NCBI RefSeq assembly: GCF_033807575.1
Contig: NC_084707.1
Coordinates: 16,354,550-16,418,549 of the forward strand
Length of the DNA stretch: 64,000 nt
Source: Cydia pomonella
Taxonomy: Eukaryota; Arthropoda; Insecta; Lepidoptera; Tortricidae
Reading direction: 5' to 3'
Below the pieces are notes generated by a model, which saw only the letters and a program-made list of their open reading frames with translations, searched no databases and was not told the origin of the DNA. The position numbers were made by a program, and so were the translations under genes. Positions 53,584-64,000 of this stretch are shown here, in pieces (position 1 is the first letter of the stretch; every line of letters starts with the position of its first letter).

Positions 53584-54816
53584 ATGCATGGATCTTGCAG
53601 AGTTGTTACATTTTGTCTCCTGACTACAGTTTTGCCTACAATCCTTATAATCATACCACTTTATTTAAGAAATATGAGATATGCTGATGTTATGTACAAG
53701 ATATCAGATTCGGATGTCATCCAGATTCACAAAGGACAGTCATCAGTGTTTTGTAAAACACATTCTTTGAAAATGAACACCACATTTAATGCATTCCAAA
53801 TGACTGGCAAACCTGCCCTGTCCTTAGAAAACAAGAAACACATAAGACTTAAGAAATCCTTGACTCTTCCTGATGATACACTGGAGTACTGGGGGTTTTA
53901 CCTCTTTAAAGGAGCTTCTGTTGAACTTGAAGCATGTTCCAGGTATGAGGGATCTAAAATATTAGTTGTGAAAGGTGATAATATACTGAATACATGTGGT
54001 ATTTTAGAAGGGAATAAATACAAGAAAGATGCTCCTCATGTTGATAACCAGGAGCATGTGATAGTCACCTTAGCAAATCCTGGTGAAAAGAAGAATCACT
54101 CAAAAGATACTGTGTCAATAAAAAATAACTTGGAACAAAGCAACCTGGGGGAAGAAAACGAAGCAATAAAGAATATAAATAAGACTGATAGTGTTCAAGG
54201 TAATCTGGAAAACAATAACATGACAATGTTAAATAGTTTACGATTTAAAAGAAATACAAAGCCAGTTCATCAGCCAAAAACTGTCCTTGATGCTGGAATT
54301 CATCACGGTGGAAATGCATTTAACAGCACAGATGGACAACAAGATAAGTCTGTTTCTAGCTTTGAAATGAGTTTACATGAGTGTTATGATAATAACATTA
54401 TTATCAACCGTGAACTGCCATATCAAGCTGTTTGTAACAGTACAAAATACTTTGGGAAAGCCACTACTTTAAAAGTTACCCATGACATATTATTAGATGG
54501 ATATTACTATTATATATTCTACAGTGACAATGACTTTGTCAAAAATAATATTCATGTGATTTTTGATATTTATAAACCTACTTTTCTGTATACTAACATG
54601 TCAGAATCAAAGGTATGTATTAATAAAACAGAGTGTATATTTGACATAGGATTTTTTAGTGATGAACTAGTAATTGTGGAAGTACCTACAAAGGATGGAT
54701 TATCTTATGATGATGATTCATCTATTTTGACTTCAGTTTGTCACCCAAGAATGTCTGTATATATTTTTTTCCCAGTGACTGTCCTTATGTTGATTATTTT
54801 ATTTGCATTTTTATGA
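53584..54816 (+). CDS. Membrane protein with APD1-4-type N-terminal/middle domains
   Basis: The 410-residue single coding exon starts at ATG after a splice acceptor. A hydrophobic segment at about 7-28 could be a signal anchor, and a C-terminal membrane helix lies at about 392-409, leaving almost no cytoplasmic tail. The luminal part has LPDDTLEYWGFYLFKGASVEL (about 95-115) and a later Cys-containing region (about 256-345), which resemble the domains Pfam links to E3 ligases APD1-4 in insects. No RING finger follows, so ligase activity is not implied. A Ser/Asn-rich linker holds RFKR at about 220-223, a possible furin site. Several N-x-S/T sites are present. A polyadenylation signal lies at 55100-55105. 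The family assignment rests on memory of the motif pattern. Confidence 0.8.
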   Translation: MHGSCRVVTFCLLTTVLPTILIIIPLYLRNMRYADVMYKISDSDVIQIHKGQSSVFCKTHSLKMNTTFNAFQMTGKPALSLENKKHIRLKKSLTLPDDTLEYWGFYLFKGASVELEACSRYEGSKILVVKGDNILNTCGILEGNKYKKDAPHVDNQEHVIVTLANPGEKKNHSKDTVSIKNNLEQSNLGEENEAIKNINKTDSVQGNLENNNMTMLNSLRFKRNTKPVHQPKTVLDAGIHHGGNAFNSTDGQQDKSVSSFEMSLHECYDNNIIINRELPYQAVCNSTKYFGKATTLKVTHDILLDGYYYYIFYSDNDFVKNNIHVIFDIYKPTFLYTNMSESKVCINKTECIFDIGFFSDELVIVEVPTKDGLSYDDDSSILTSVCHPRMSVYIFFPVTVLMLIILFAFL

Positions 54817-55099
54817 TACATATTTTTAGTTTTAATATACTATCTCATAGTGAAAACGAACATTTCCAAAAATGTGATATTACTTTATTAGATGTTAACT
54901 ATACTTATATTAAGTTTACTTGTGATGTGATACTTGCACTCATAGTAATTTTATCTGTGATTTCATGATGTACACTGGTTTGATGTCGTCTATGTAGGTA
55001 GTAAAATATCTCATAATTTATCATTCTATCAAACTAAATAATACCAAGCTAATTGTAACTTGAATGACTAAGGACTATGAGTGTGTAGTTACTGGCTGC

Positions 55100-55105
55100 A
55101 ATAAA
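55100..55105 (+). terminator. Polyadenylation signal AATAAA
   Basis: AATAAA about 285 bases after the stop of the 53584 gene; the following sequence is AT-rich. Confidence 0.6.
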
Positions 55106-55575
55106 TGATCTATGTATTGTATATGTAAATTATACTTGTTATTTAAAAATATTACTTGTTGCGTCAATAATAGGTGTTTTTGTTAGTTATATTAAGTATA
55201 TATCATCTGCAACATGCACCTGCAACTCAATTATCTATCTAGGTAGGTAAAATTCCAGTGGCTCAAGTTCACCAGAGCCTTTGCAAAAGAATGGAAGTCT
55301 TATAATAGAACAATTGAATTTCCCTATGACCCAGTTCAATCATTATTAAACTCTCACTACTAGGAGTAGCAGGTACGACCAAGCGCATAAATATGTATGT
55401 ATACAAATCAGTGTTTGTGGAAACCATTGCAAATTAAACCGTAACGGACGGTTCAATGTGTAATGGTTAATGGTCAATTCTAATTAACGTTCCGCCAACA
55501 CTGATACAAATATTAATCTTATTCCATGATATATAATGGTGATAAATAAGGTCCGACCGAAATCTCGGCATTCTC

Positions 55576-55668
55576 GGCCAAAATTTGAGCCGAGATCTCG
55601 GTCTCGGCAAGAATCTCGGCCCATTTTGGCCGAGAACCGAGACCGAGATCTCGGCTCAAATTTTGGCC
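55576..55668. repeat. Perfect 32-bp inverted repeat, CTCGG-rich
   Basis: GGCCAAAATTTGAGCCGAGA and twelve further bases at 55576-55607 are exactly mirrored at 55637-55668 across a 29-bp loop that itself contains CTCGG words. A small palindromic repeat. Confidence 0.85.
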
Positions 55669-55865
55669 GATGACTAGGCAATGAGTTATCATGGGTTATT
55701 CCCACTAGTTACCACCAAGTTGTTACCAGTGGTAATAAATGGGATTTCTTTTACCACTGGGGAATTTTTTTTTTCTGTTCCCAGTAGTTACCATCAAAAT
55801 TTGGTTAGCGTTCAATACTAATAAAAACAGTATAGACTATAGATATAGAGTGCTTTAATGAATAA

Positions 55866-56556
55866 TTAATTATAAAAACTTTTTACAAAAAAGTAACTGA
55901 CTTCAAAAAGTATAAAATAAAATATTATCCTTTAAGTACGTGCGTTACCAACTGATATGTTTGAAGTCGGTGCCAAGCCAAATTTTGAACCATGATTTTG
56001 GTGCGATTCGATAAGGATGCGGCTATATAAGTATGTACAATACGTTAGCCTTTGCCTTTTGCCCTACACGACAGCACCGCAATTAACATAGTTTCTGTAA
56101 CTGGGACCCTAAGAACACACGGCCGAACCTTCTTAGCGCAGTTCGTACCATGTCTGTCGGTATATTAGTATAAAGCCATAGCTTTTATTTGCCGCCGTAA
56201 TTTTTAAACATCTATTTTTACTCACGCAAGTGTGGAATGGAGACTGAGTTATTTTCAGTCCCTTATCCAGAGGACTTCGTTCAAAATATAAAAATTTCCA
56301 ATTACGACAGTTGTAATGTGATTTGTCACTAGCCAGTACAAAATCAGTCGCCGAGGCCGAAACCGGCTAGGACGGGATGATGATGATGAATGTGATTTAT
56401 AGACATAAAGCTTTATTTTTGACCGGTATTTTTACTATTTGGCTTGGCACCGACTTAAAACATCAGTTGGTAACGCATATACTTAAAAAGGATAATATTT
56501 TATTTTATACTTGAATTCGGTTTACTTTTTTTTGTAAAAAGTTTTTATTTCACCAT
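55866..56556. repeat. Inverted-repeat element nested in the foldback element
   Basis: AAAAACTTTTTACAAAAAAG and TTTGAAGTCGGTGCCAAGCC at the left are mirrored by GGCTTGGCACCGACTT and TTTTTTGTAAAAAGTTTTT at the right; the arms are about 110 bp. The GAAGTCGG-type end is common in Lepidoptera. Confidence 0.7.
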
Positions 56557-57689
56557 TTTTAGTTTTAAGGTTATGAGTGACGCGTGACGCATGAATGAAA
56601 ATCACAATCATGTTTTACACTTAATTCGTTAACTTTTATAAATAATCAGGATTTTCCTCGGGAATTCATACCTGCTACTACTCTAAATCGATCCTCCGCC
56701 CCGCCACTGATCACTGAAACCCTTGACCCTGAACCACCGAACATTCAACCACCATTCCCCGACCCCTCAACCCCTGACCATTTAAGAGGCTGTCAATACC
56801 TAAAGCGCGCACACTGTCTATTTGTATCGGAGTAAATGAGATAGCACTGTCGCATGTTACTGGGCCTGGGCAAGGGAATAATAAGAAAAATATTTAAATA
56901 AAAAAAAGTGGATTATTAGTGTAATATTTTACTCAACAGCGGTTTAGATATAAATGTTTTGAAATTGTGATTTTAATTGCAGACCCATAAGTCAAAACAA
57001 TAAAGACATAGAACCGTTTAATTGTGATTTTAAGACCAACCTTTGCAATTATTTTCTATCGAGCCGATTTCGTTCAATGTATCGAGTACAACCACGGTCT
57101 TTGAAATATAATTAATATGAACATATATTTTTCTTACTTGACTAAAACAAATAGTCTTTCTTAAAAAACTGTTTAAGTAACATCAATTTCAAGGACATTG
57201 GGTGTTGACAGCCTCTTAACTCCTAATCCTAACCCCCAGCCACTCATCTCCTACCCACCGATTTCTCAACTCCCAACCCCTCAGTCCCCGACCCATCAAC
57301 TCACCGCCCCCTCAACCCCCTAACCTCTCGAACCCTGACTCAAGCCACAACACCCAACCTCAGACCCTGGTCTACCTTTACTACCACCGTCTACCTCACA
57401 AACCTCTCACATCTTATTTCCAACACTACTTACATCAGAAATCATATTAATATACCCAATTATAAGAGGGCAGTTCCACATATCGCCCGTGGTCTTCATA
57501 ATCAGTAATTAGTCCTACCACGAGTTTGACACTGACATATTCGGTAGTGTAACTTTCTATGCATCTCGGCGCTCATACTGGCATCCTACTAGTGCGAGCG
57601 AGATGTATCGGAAAGTAACTTATGAACACGTCAGCTAATATGTAGAGTCAAACTCGTGGTAAGGCTACAGTTGCGCTACATCAAATTGG

Positions 57690-58200
57690 TAGTTTTCGAG
57701 AGGAAATGCTTGAGTTGCTTAAGCATTCAGTCGAATCACCATACCTGTGCGATTAAAAATTGAGGAGTTGCCTCTATTCCTCATGGATTCCATCATCACA
57801 TTAGAACCAATAATATTATGGGATTACCTTGAAGGTAACTCACTTCAAACAAAAAAAGAATTCTCAAATCGGACCACGGGTGTCGGAGTAATCGGTGAAC
57901 TTACATACAAAAAAATCTTCATCATTGTCATAAAAGAAAATCATCATCATCAGATCCATTTCATCAAATTGATGGTTATTTTGAGGAAATGCTCGATTTG
58001 CTTAAGAAAACACCAAAATCACCATACATGTGCCTTTAAACATGAGGAGTTCCCTCAATTCCTCATGGATCCCATCATCAGATCAGAACCAAATTAAAAT
58101 GGGACCAACTTGGAAGTAACTCCTTTCAAACAAAAAAATAATTACTGACATCGGACCACGGGTATCGGAGTAGTCGGTGAACGTACATAAAAAAAAATAG
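57690..58200. repeat. Two diverged tandem blocks of about 275 bp
   Basis: GAGGAAATGCTTGAGTTGCT ... CCTCATGGATTCCATCATCA ... TCGGACCACGGGTGTCGGAG (57698-57895) recurs with changes at 57975-58170. One frame in the first block is open for 116 codons, but no domain is visible and the second copy does not keep it. Confidence 0.65.
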
Positions 58201-58265
58201 CCACAACCGAATACAGAACCTCCTCCTTCTATGAAATTAAAGTCTGTTAAAAAGTATAATAATTT

Positions 58266-59020
58266 TAAGTAAATTCGTTATTCGTTTAATTATAAGTCGT
58301 TTACTGTTTCAGTAAACTGCCTTAAAAGTGATAAAAAATCGGTCTTTGACTGATTTGTTTGATCGTTCGTATAATTTTGACGTTATTTATTGAAAGGGAC
58401 TTTATTGTCGATGGCACTTACGCCATTATCAACGATGCTCCTATAAAAATACAACGCTGCGCTACGCAATATGGCGTAAGTGCCTTTGACAAGAGATCCA
58501 GGTTTCACAGGTAACGTCATAATTAATTAAATTTACAATTAACAAGATTAATGCTCTCGGCTGATGACAAAAAGGAAAAAAAAAGACAATGTGATAATTA
58601 ATATAACGTAATAATTCCAAATAAAACAAAATTATTACATCATATTAATTATGATATTTTATGTTTTTTTTTTTTACCTTTTTGCCATCAACCTCAAGAG
58701 TGCATTTATCTTGTTAATTGTAAATTGAATGAATTGTGACGTTACCTATGAAACTTGGATCTTTTGTCAAAGGCGCTTACGCCATACTGCGTGGCGCAGC
58801 GTTGTATTTATTTAGGAGCATCGTTGGTAATAGCGTATGCGCCATCGACAATAAAGTTACTTTCAATAAATAACGTCAAAATTATACGAACGAACAAACA
58901 AATCAGTCAAAGACCGATTTTTTTTATCACTTTTAAGCAAATAATATAATACTCACTAGGAGTTTTCAAGACAGTTTACTGTAAAAGTAATCGACTTATA
59001 ATTAAACGAATAACTAATTA
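58266..59020. repeat. Large palindrome nested in the foldback element
   Basis: The arms around TTATTCGTTTAATTATAAGTC and ATCGGTCTTTGACTGATTTG (left), and GTCGATGGCACTTACGCC and ATATGGCGTAAGTGCC (inner), are mirrored on the right, with the centre near 58630. Each arm is roughly 350 bp with moderate divergence. Confidence 0.75.
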
Positions 59021-59439
59021 ATTATTCATTAAAGCACTCAATATTTATACTGTTTTTATTAGTATTGAACGCTAACCAAATATTGGTGGTAACTACTGAG
59101 AAAAAAATTCCCACGTTTTACCAGCTGTAACTACTGGGAAAAAAATTCCCACTAAACCAAGTTGGTGGTAATTAGTAGGATTTTTTCCCAGTAGTTACCA
59201 GTGGTAAAAGGTGGGAAAAAAATCCCAGTAGTTACCACTGGTAACAACTTGGTGGTAACTAGTGGAAATAACCCGTTATCATTGGTGAATTTGAATTTAC
59301 CGCGCACGAGCGCCATGTTTCTAAGCCACCCGTTGGTTGCATCGCCCGGTCGGTGCGACGTTTTTTGTGATTTTGATTGGTTTCGTACCCACATTTTAAG
59401 TCAATTACTTATTAAATACTAGGTGTTGGAATCGAATAG

Positions 59440-60385
59440 GCGCGGTTGCAAGTAGTTTTTTTGAGACAATATTTGAAATGTAATAAATACTTAGTCTCTA
59501 ATTGCCAAAAATGTTCAATGTTTCATATTTTTGCATATGAAACATTTTTTTACATTTCAAATATTGTATGTGCTTGCTATTCAGTGAAACGGATAACGAT
59601 TATCAGGCCCGAAATCGGGACTGATTTCGGGCCCGATATCAAGAAGTGTGGATGTAATTAGCGCTTTAGGTACTATAATGTCAAGTTACGTAATTGCGAA
59701 AAGTGTTGAAGGCGGTATCACATTGGCGGCGCATGGACATGCTAGCAAAATAGCCTAAAGTGCCAATTACATATACATTTTATCAGGCCTGATATCAGAC
59801 CCGATTTCGGGCCTGAGAAAGAGTATTTTTACGGTTCACCAAATATCAGCACATCGTTTACAATATTTGAAATATGCTTAAAAAAATGGTTCATATGCAA
59901 AAATATCAAACATTGAACATTTTAACGACGTGCTGGTATTCCATGAAACGGAAAACTATTATAAAGTGCCAATTACATCCACACTTTGTCAGGCCTGATA
60001 TCAAGGGGCCTACCGCGAAAACCGAAATTCGCAAATTGCGGGGATCGTTCTCTTTTACTCTCATTAAGACGTAATTAGAGTGACAGAGAAAAATACCCGC
60101 AATTGACGAACTTCGATTTTTGCGGTTATAACAGAGACCCGATTTCGGGCTGGAGAAAGAATATTTTTCCGTTGCACCAAATATCAGCACAGCATATCGT
60201 TTACAATATTTGAAATGTAAATAAAAGGTTCATATGCAAAAACATCATCAATCATTTTTGACTATTAGATACAAAGTTTTTTTACATTTCGAATATTGTT
60301 AACGATGTGCTTATATTCCGTGAAAAAAAAAAAAACTTATCAGGCCGTAATCGGGAAGTGTGGATGTAATTGGCGCTTGAGTTAT
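59440..60385. repeat. Cluster of fragments with AGTGCCAATTACATCCACAC ends
   Basis: This end-word or its inverse (GTGTGGATGTAATTGGC) occurs near 59646, 59755, 59964 and 60360, and again at 61502, each next to CAGGCCTGATATCAGACCCG-like sequence and ATTTTTGCATATGAA words. It is a DNA-element family inserted repeatedly or rearranged in this place. Confidence 0.65.
60003..60130. mobile_element. MITE, same family as 30677-30803
   Basis: GGGGCCTACCGCGAAAACCG, AAATTGCGGGGATC and CGCAATTGACGAACTTCGATTTTTGC occur in the same order as at 30677. It lies inside the preceding cluster. Confidence 0.75.
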
Positions 60386-60903
60386 TTTATGTAGCTCAAG
60401 CTTATACTTAAAACAAAAGAAATACAGCACAAAATTACATCGAAACTGTTTGTATGGAAAGATGAAATTCGGCCAAGCTTGCTACGGACTCAAATACATC
60501 CTTGGTTCCTAAGGACTAATCCTGCTAAAGGAAATCTTTAGTTCACGAATCGCCGTATTTTATCGTCAGCAATGGCGACTATCATTCTTATGATAAAATA
60601 TAGGGCTCATTTTAAAAATGAGACTTCGGGAATCTTCTCGTACTTTGGCATTTCTTTTTTCCAAAAGAAGTTTTAAGTACAAGCCTGTCATCCTGACCTT
60701 ACTGATAAATAGACATGCTAGAAACCCAGATCTAGTTATAAGACAGAGTTGAGTGAAACGTCTCTCTTTCAGCGTGGGTTGAAACACTTATGTTATGAGT
60801 TAGTGGCTAAGTTTATTTTATTGTATAAAATTTTGCATAATACTTGTATCTTATAAAAGCAAATAAAGAAACAGTTATATCCACATTTCCCGATTTGACA
60901 TCT

Positions 60904-61120
60904 TGACATATATCTAAGGACGCGCCTTACCGGCAATAAAAAATAGGGCCGCTACAGCGGTGTCACGCACACGAATTGTAGCTCATCGTGCAGTCTAACG
61001 CCACAACGCGATTGGTTGAAGAGTTCGCACCACGCGCGACTGGCTGGAATTCGTGAGTGACACCGCTGAACTAGCACCATTCTTAGTGCATGTAAGGCCC
61101 GTCCTTAGATATATATGTCA
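60904..61120. mobile_element. MITE, 217 bp, TGACATATATCTAAGGACG ends
   Basis: The right end CGTCCTTAGATATATATGTCA mirrors the left, and the arms extend through GCGGTGTCAC / GTGACACCGC and CACACGAATT / AATTCGTGAG. Non-coding. Confidence 0.8.
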
Positions 61121-61129
61121 ATACCTGAT

Positions 61130-61280
61130 AATCTTTTTACAGTACATATGGTGCTGTTACCGCACTAGTGTGCGAATAGGTAATTCGCAACTCGTGTCGA
61201 TTTAAAACACTCCCTTCGGTCGTGTTTTAATTTATCGCCACTCGTTTCGAATTTCCTATTTTTCGCACTCGTATCGTAAT
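61130..61280. repeat. Repeat, inverse of 12590-12740
   Basis: TACAGTACATATGG, CGAATAGGTAATTCGCAACTC and CCTTCGGTCGTGTTTTAATTT match the 12.6-kb copy in inverse order. Confidence 0.7.
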
Positions 61281-61644
61281 GTTCATTTCCGTTTCACGGA
61301 ATACTAGCACATCTTTTACAATATTTGACGTGTCAAAAATGCTTGGCCCCTAATTGGCAAAATGTTCAATATTTGATATTTTTGCATATGAACAATTTTT
61401 TTTTTACATTAGAAATATTGCTAACCATCTAACCATGTGGCTGATATTGGTGAAACGAAAAAATACACTTTTGCTAGGGCCCGACGTCGGGCCTGATAAA
61501 GTGTGGATGTAATTGGCACTGCTCTTTTTCCCTGCACCTCGCATTTTTCAACAGATTTTCGTGAAATTTAGCGAAGTTCGATATGTAATCGACACGACGC
61601 TAACAATCTATTTATTCGAAAACAACCTTATAAATACTTTATAT

Positions 61645-61848
61645 CAGGGATCGGAACCGGTTTATTGCAAAAATATCGAAATAACCATATATTTCGGTTT
61701 ATTTTATACTCAAAATGTAGGACTCGGTTGTGTTTTTAGATAACGACTTCGTATTATTAGATTGCCCGATTAGGAATGAAATAATTAACAAAGAACGAAA
61801 AAATACCGTTTTCGTTCCCATACAAACAATACCGGTTTCCGATCCCTG
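61645..61848. mobile_element. hAT-like MITE, 204 bp, 8-bp TSD
   Basis: CAGGGATCGGAACCGGTTT at the left and AATACCGGTTTCCGATCCCTG at the right are inverse. CTTTATAT flanks both sides (61637-61644, 61849-61856). CAGGGATC ends and an 8-bp duplication fit hAT. The ends resemble those of the 597-bp element at 15244-15840. Confidence 0.85.
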
Positions 61849-62289
61849 CTTTATATACCAAATCTATTACAACTTTACATATTTATCTAGGTTGTTTTAG
61901 AAGCTAATTAAGGTGTTTAGCACACTGGAACCGATTCGCACTTAAACATCGGAGCGACATGCGAATCGGATCTAGGGTGCTAAGCCCCTAAGAACAAGTA
62001 TTGCTAAACTGATATTTTTGAAAGTATATATTTCTTCTGAATTATATATCATGTATGCTAATGTATCTTCATTAGGATATTAATCAACGAGAAAGGAACC
62101 TTAATCGCCATCGCGATAAAAGACTATTATTCAGAAACAAAATTTATTCCAAAAATATAAATAAAATCGAAATTAATGTAAAAAACCATGTAAAAAACAT
62201 AGTAGAAATGCAATAGCAATAGGGAATTTAGGATACAATAAGGACCCGTTAATAGAAAGTAATGAACTTATAGAGGAAATTTTGATTTA

Positions 62290-62348
62290 TTATTTCCACA
62301 TAGATGTGTCCAAAGTGCGTTTCATAACAGGCTCAGTAGGCAGATCTT
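62290..62348 (-). CDS. Candidate terminal exon, gene unknown
   Basis: On the minus strand a good acceptor (TTTGTTTTCCAG) opens a frame reading DLPTEPVMKRTLDTSMWK followed by TAA, with a polyadenylation signal AATAAA overlapping the stop (62286-62291). It lies about 0.5 kb downstream of the eIF4A stop on the same strand. It could be the last exon of a gene whose earlier exons lie beyond eIF4A, an alternative 3' exon, or chance. Confidence 0.3.
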
Positions 62349-62857
62349 CTGGAAAACAAAATGAATTCGTGTTTGAGTACAATATATAGAAATTAAGGTT
62401 CCGATCGGGAATGGAGCGCTACATTTTCAAGTACATCAATAACAACAATTACGATATTTCATATATTTATTATCGTATTACAAAAACAGTTACCATATTA
62501 TGTACAACTGGAAAAAAAAGTTACAATACATTGTTTCTTTCTTCTAGTACTTTTGTGATTGAAATAGCCTCTCCAGTACCCGATGAGACCTCTCCGCAGC
62601 CGGAGAGGCCTGCGCGGAACGGGGGCCATCCGGCCGGGCCGGCTTATTCTATATATATTAAACTTATATTGATACGTCTATTAAACTATTATACGTTCAT
62701 TAAATTAACTAAAACGCAAGTGACGGTCCAAATTAAATGAGTTCCAATAAAAAATTCGGCACAGCAGTAGTTAGGAGGAGTCTCCTAATACTCACACCTT
62801 AATATATATCGCAATAGAACGCAGGACACAAAGTATGAACCGGGGATTGGTGGCACC

Positions 62858-63749
62858 TCAGATGAGGTTGGCCACGTCGCTAGGCATTTCCGTAATAGTC
62901 GTGTGGTAGAAGTCCTCGATATCCTTCAGCGCTCTCTTGTCTGATTCCGTTACAAAGTTGATGGCAATTCCTTTACGGCCGAAACGTCCACCTCGTCCAA
63001 TTCTGAAATAAATATGCAATGATCAAGTTCCACAAATGTACTTTTCTTCACACAAATTTAAGAAATTACTAGCGGATCGCTGCCTATGCACAGGATCCAC
63101 AAAACCATAACAAATTAAACACCTTAAACCTGGTTTACGTGTGTGGCACGCCGCAAGGGACGCAGCTATGCGGTGGAATGAGATTGAAATATCGCTTGCT
63201 CCCGCTAAAGTCTAACGCGTAACTGCGTCTCTGAGGCTTGTCGAGGCTTGCCATGCATGTGAACCAGGCATAAGCCTTCCTCAATAACAACTCTATTGAC
63301 AAGTAATGAATGGAAATCCGTCCAGTAGAGTAAGTGTAATGATGGATTGCATCGTTCTTAAGTAAAACGAATATATTGTATTAACAGCAACCTGACTATT
63401 ACTGGATTTGAATTAGAAAACGCAACTTACTTTTTTGCCTATTCTCAGGCAATATTTGTTCAAACAATTCTAACAATGCGTCATCGCGTGTGAAATATTA
63501 ATTAGTTAGTGAGACTGGTACATACCGATGGATGTAGTTTTCGCGGTTGGTGGGAAGATCATAATTGATGACGCAGGAGACCTGCTGCACGTCGATGCCG
63601 CGCGCCAGCAGGTCAGTAGTGATGAGCACGCGCGAGGAGCCCGTACGGAACTGACGCATGATCACCTCGCGCTCGCGCTGGTCCATGTCGCCGTGCATGG
63701 CCGACACCGTGAAGTCGCGCTCGTGCATGGACTCGGTCAGCCAGTCTAC
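62858..63749 (-). CDS. eIF4A: Eukaryotic initiation factor 4A, C-terminal exons
   Basis: eIF4A is the DEAD-box RNA helicase of the cytoplasmic eIF4F cap-binding complex that unwinds 5' leaders before scanning. Two exons lie in the window: 63526-63749 and 62858-63002, joined in phase (CATCG|GTATGT ... TTTCAG|AATTGG). They encode the second RecA-like domain: VDWLTESMHERDFTVSAMHGD, motif V region SRVLITTDLLARGID, then HRIGRGGRFGRKG (motif VI) and the end MPSDVANLI. LLARGIDVQQVS and GRGGRFGRKG distinguish it from eIF4A3 (DVWARGLD, GRSGRYGRKG). The remaining N-terminal exons lie beyond 64000. Confidence 0.97.
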
Positions 63750-64000
63750 CTGCAATACCACAAATCATATATTAGGTTCAATATAACAATGGATAAAAAT
63801 ATACAGTAAAGGCCTAGTCACATGTTTGTATTTTTTCTCCTTGGTCATTGTAACGAGACGAAAATGTCGTTTGGTCTTCATTTACAGTTGAAGTTTAGAA
63901 GCCCAACAAAAGTTTATTAAATTGAATATATCATTTTCTGACCCATGTCCATAATATTGATTATTGTACATTGTGATTACAATCTAACAAACTATTTGTC

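Larger units (their letters stand above)
55693..59274. mobile_element. Foldback-type DNA element, 3.6 kb, 8-bp TSD
   Basis: The left end GGGTTATTCCCACTAGTTAC is mirrored at the right (GTAACTAGTGGAAATAACCC). The long arms continue with TACCAGTGGTAA and CCCAGTAGTTACCA words and reach at least 170 bp. GTTATCAT flanks both ends (55685-55692, 59275-59282). Inside are an inverted-repeat element at 55866-56556, two diverged tandem blocks at 57690-58200 and a palindrome at 58266-59020. No transposase is recognisable, so the superfamily is open; 8 bp would fit hAT-, P- or Merlin-like enzymes. Confidence 0.82.

Noticed and set aside
57747..58097. 116-residue ORF in the foldback element
   Set aside because: Not kept in the neighbouring tandem copy and no recognisable domain; repeat-derived.
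63528..63809. Plus-strand ORF opposite the eIF4A exon
   Set aside because: Antisense shadow of a strongly conserved helicase exon.

Overview
This looks like a stretch of nuclear DNA from a moth or butterfly (Lepidoptera). The evidence is AT-rich, intron-containing single-copy genes, a mag-like Ty3/gypsy retrotransposon with very short LTRs, tRNA-headed SINEs, and several dispersed motifs I know from lepidopteran genomes (for example the GGGTTCCGTAGCC tail and CTGCTTACCATCAGGCGGG). The species cannot be fixed from the sequence alone.

Host genes are sparse. ASCC1 (KH domain plus 2H-phosphoesterase-like domain) is on the minus strand at 26421-32686 in seven exons. A second, diverged ASCC1 copy lies about 9 kb away on the same strand at 11911-17323. 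It keeps the same exon lengths but has lost the KH GxxG loop and carries a frameshift in its last exon. A one-exon membrane protein gene with APD1-4-type extracellular domains lies at 53584-54816 (+). The 3' end of eIF4A is at 62858-63749 (-) and runs off the window. A broken THAP zinc-finger gene sits at 9451-10360 (+). A few isolated, weakly supported exons are noted at 4.8-5.0, 23.1-24.4 and 62.3 kb.

The rest is mostly repeats, much of it nested. The left end is an 85-bp satellite. At 33.0-39.7 kb a short-TIR DNA element (A) holds a second DNA element (B) with 8-bp target duplications and mirrored 33-bp minisatellite arms, and B holds a nearly complete CR1-like LINE with two ORFs. At 41.4-47.8 kb a hAT-like element (8-bp TSD) contains an apparently intact mag-like gypsy element with identical 90-bp LTRs and a 5-bp TSD. 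At 49.8-51.7 kb two Penelope-like GIY-YIG ends face each other as an inverted repeat. At 55.7-59.3 kb a 3.6-kb foldback element with an 8-bp TSD holds several further inverted repeats.

The most unusual signal is a 20-base sequence (TAGTGATTATATGCTCTTTG) present three times in the same orientation. At two of the sites it is flanked by perfect direct repeats of at least 8 bp, and at one of these an uninterrupted paralogous copy of the target lies 1.6 kb away. It behaves like an insertion of only about 21-24 bp.
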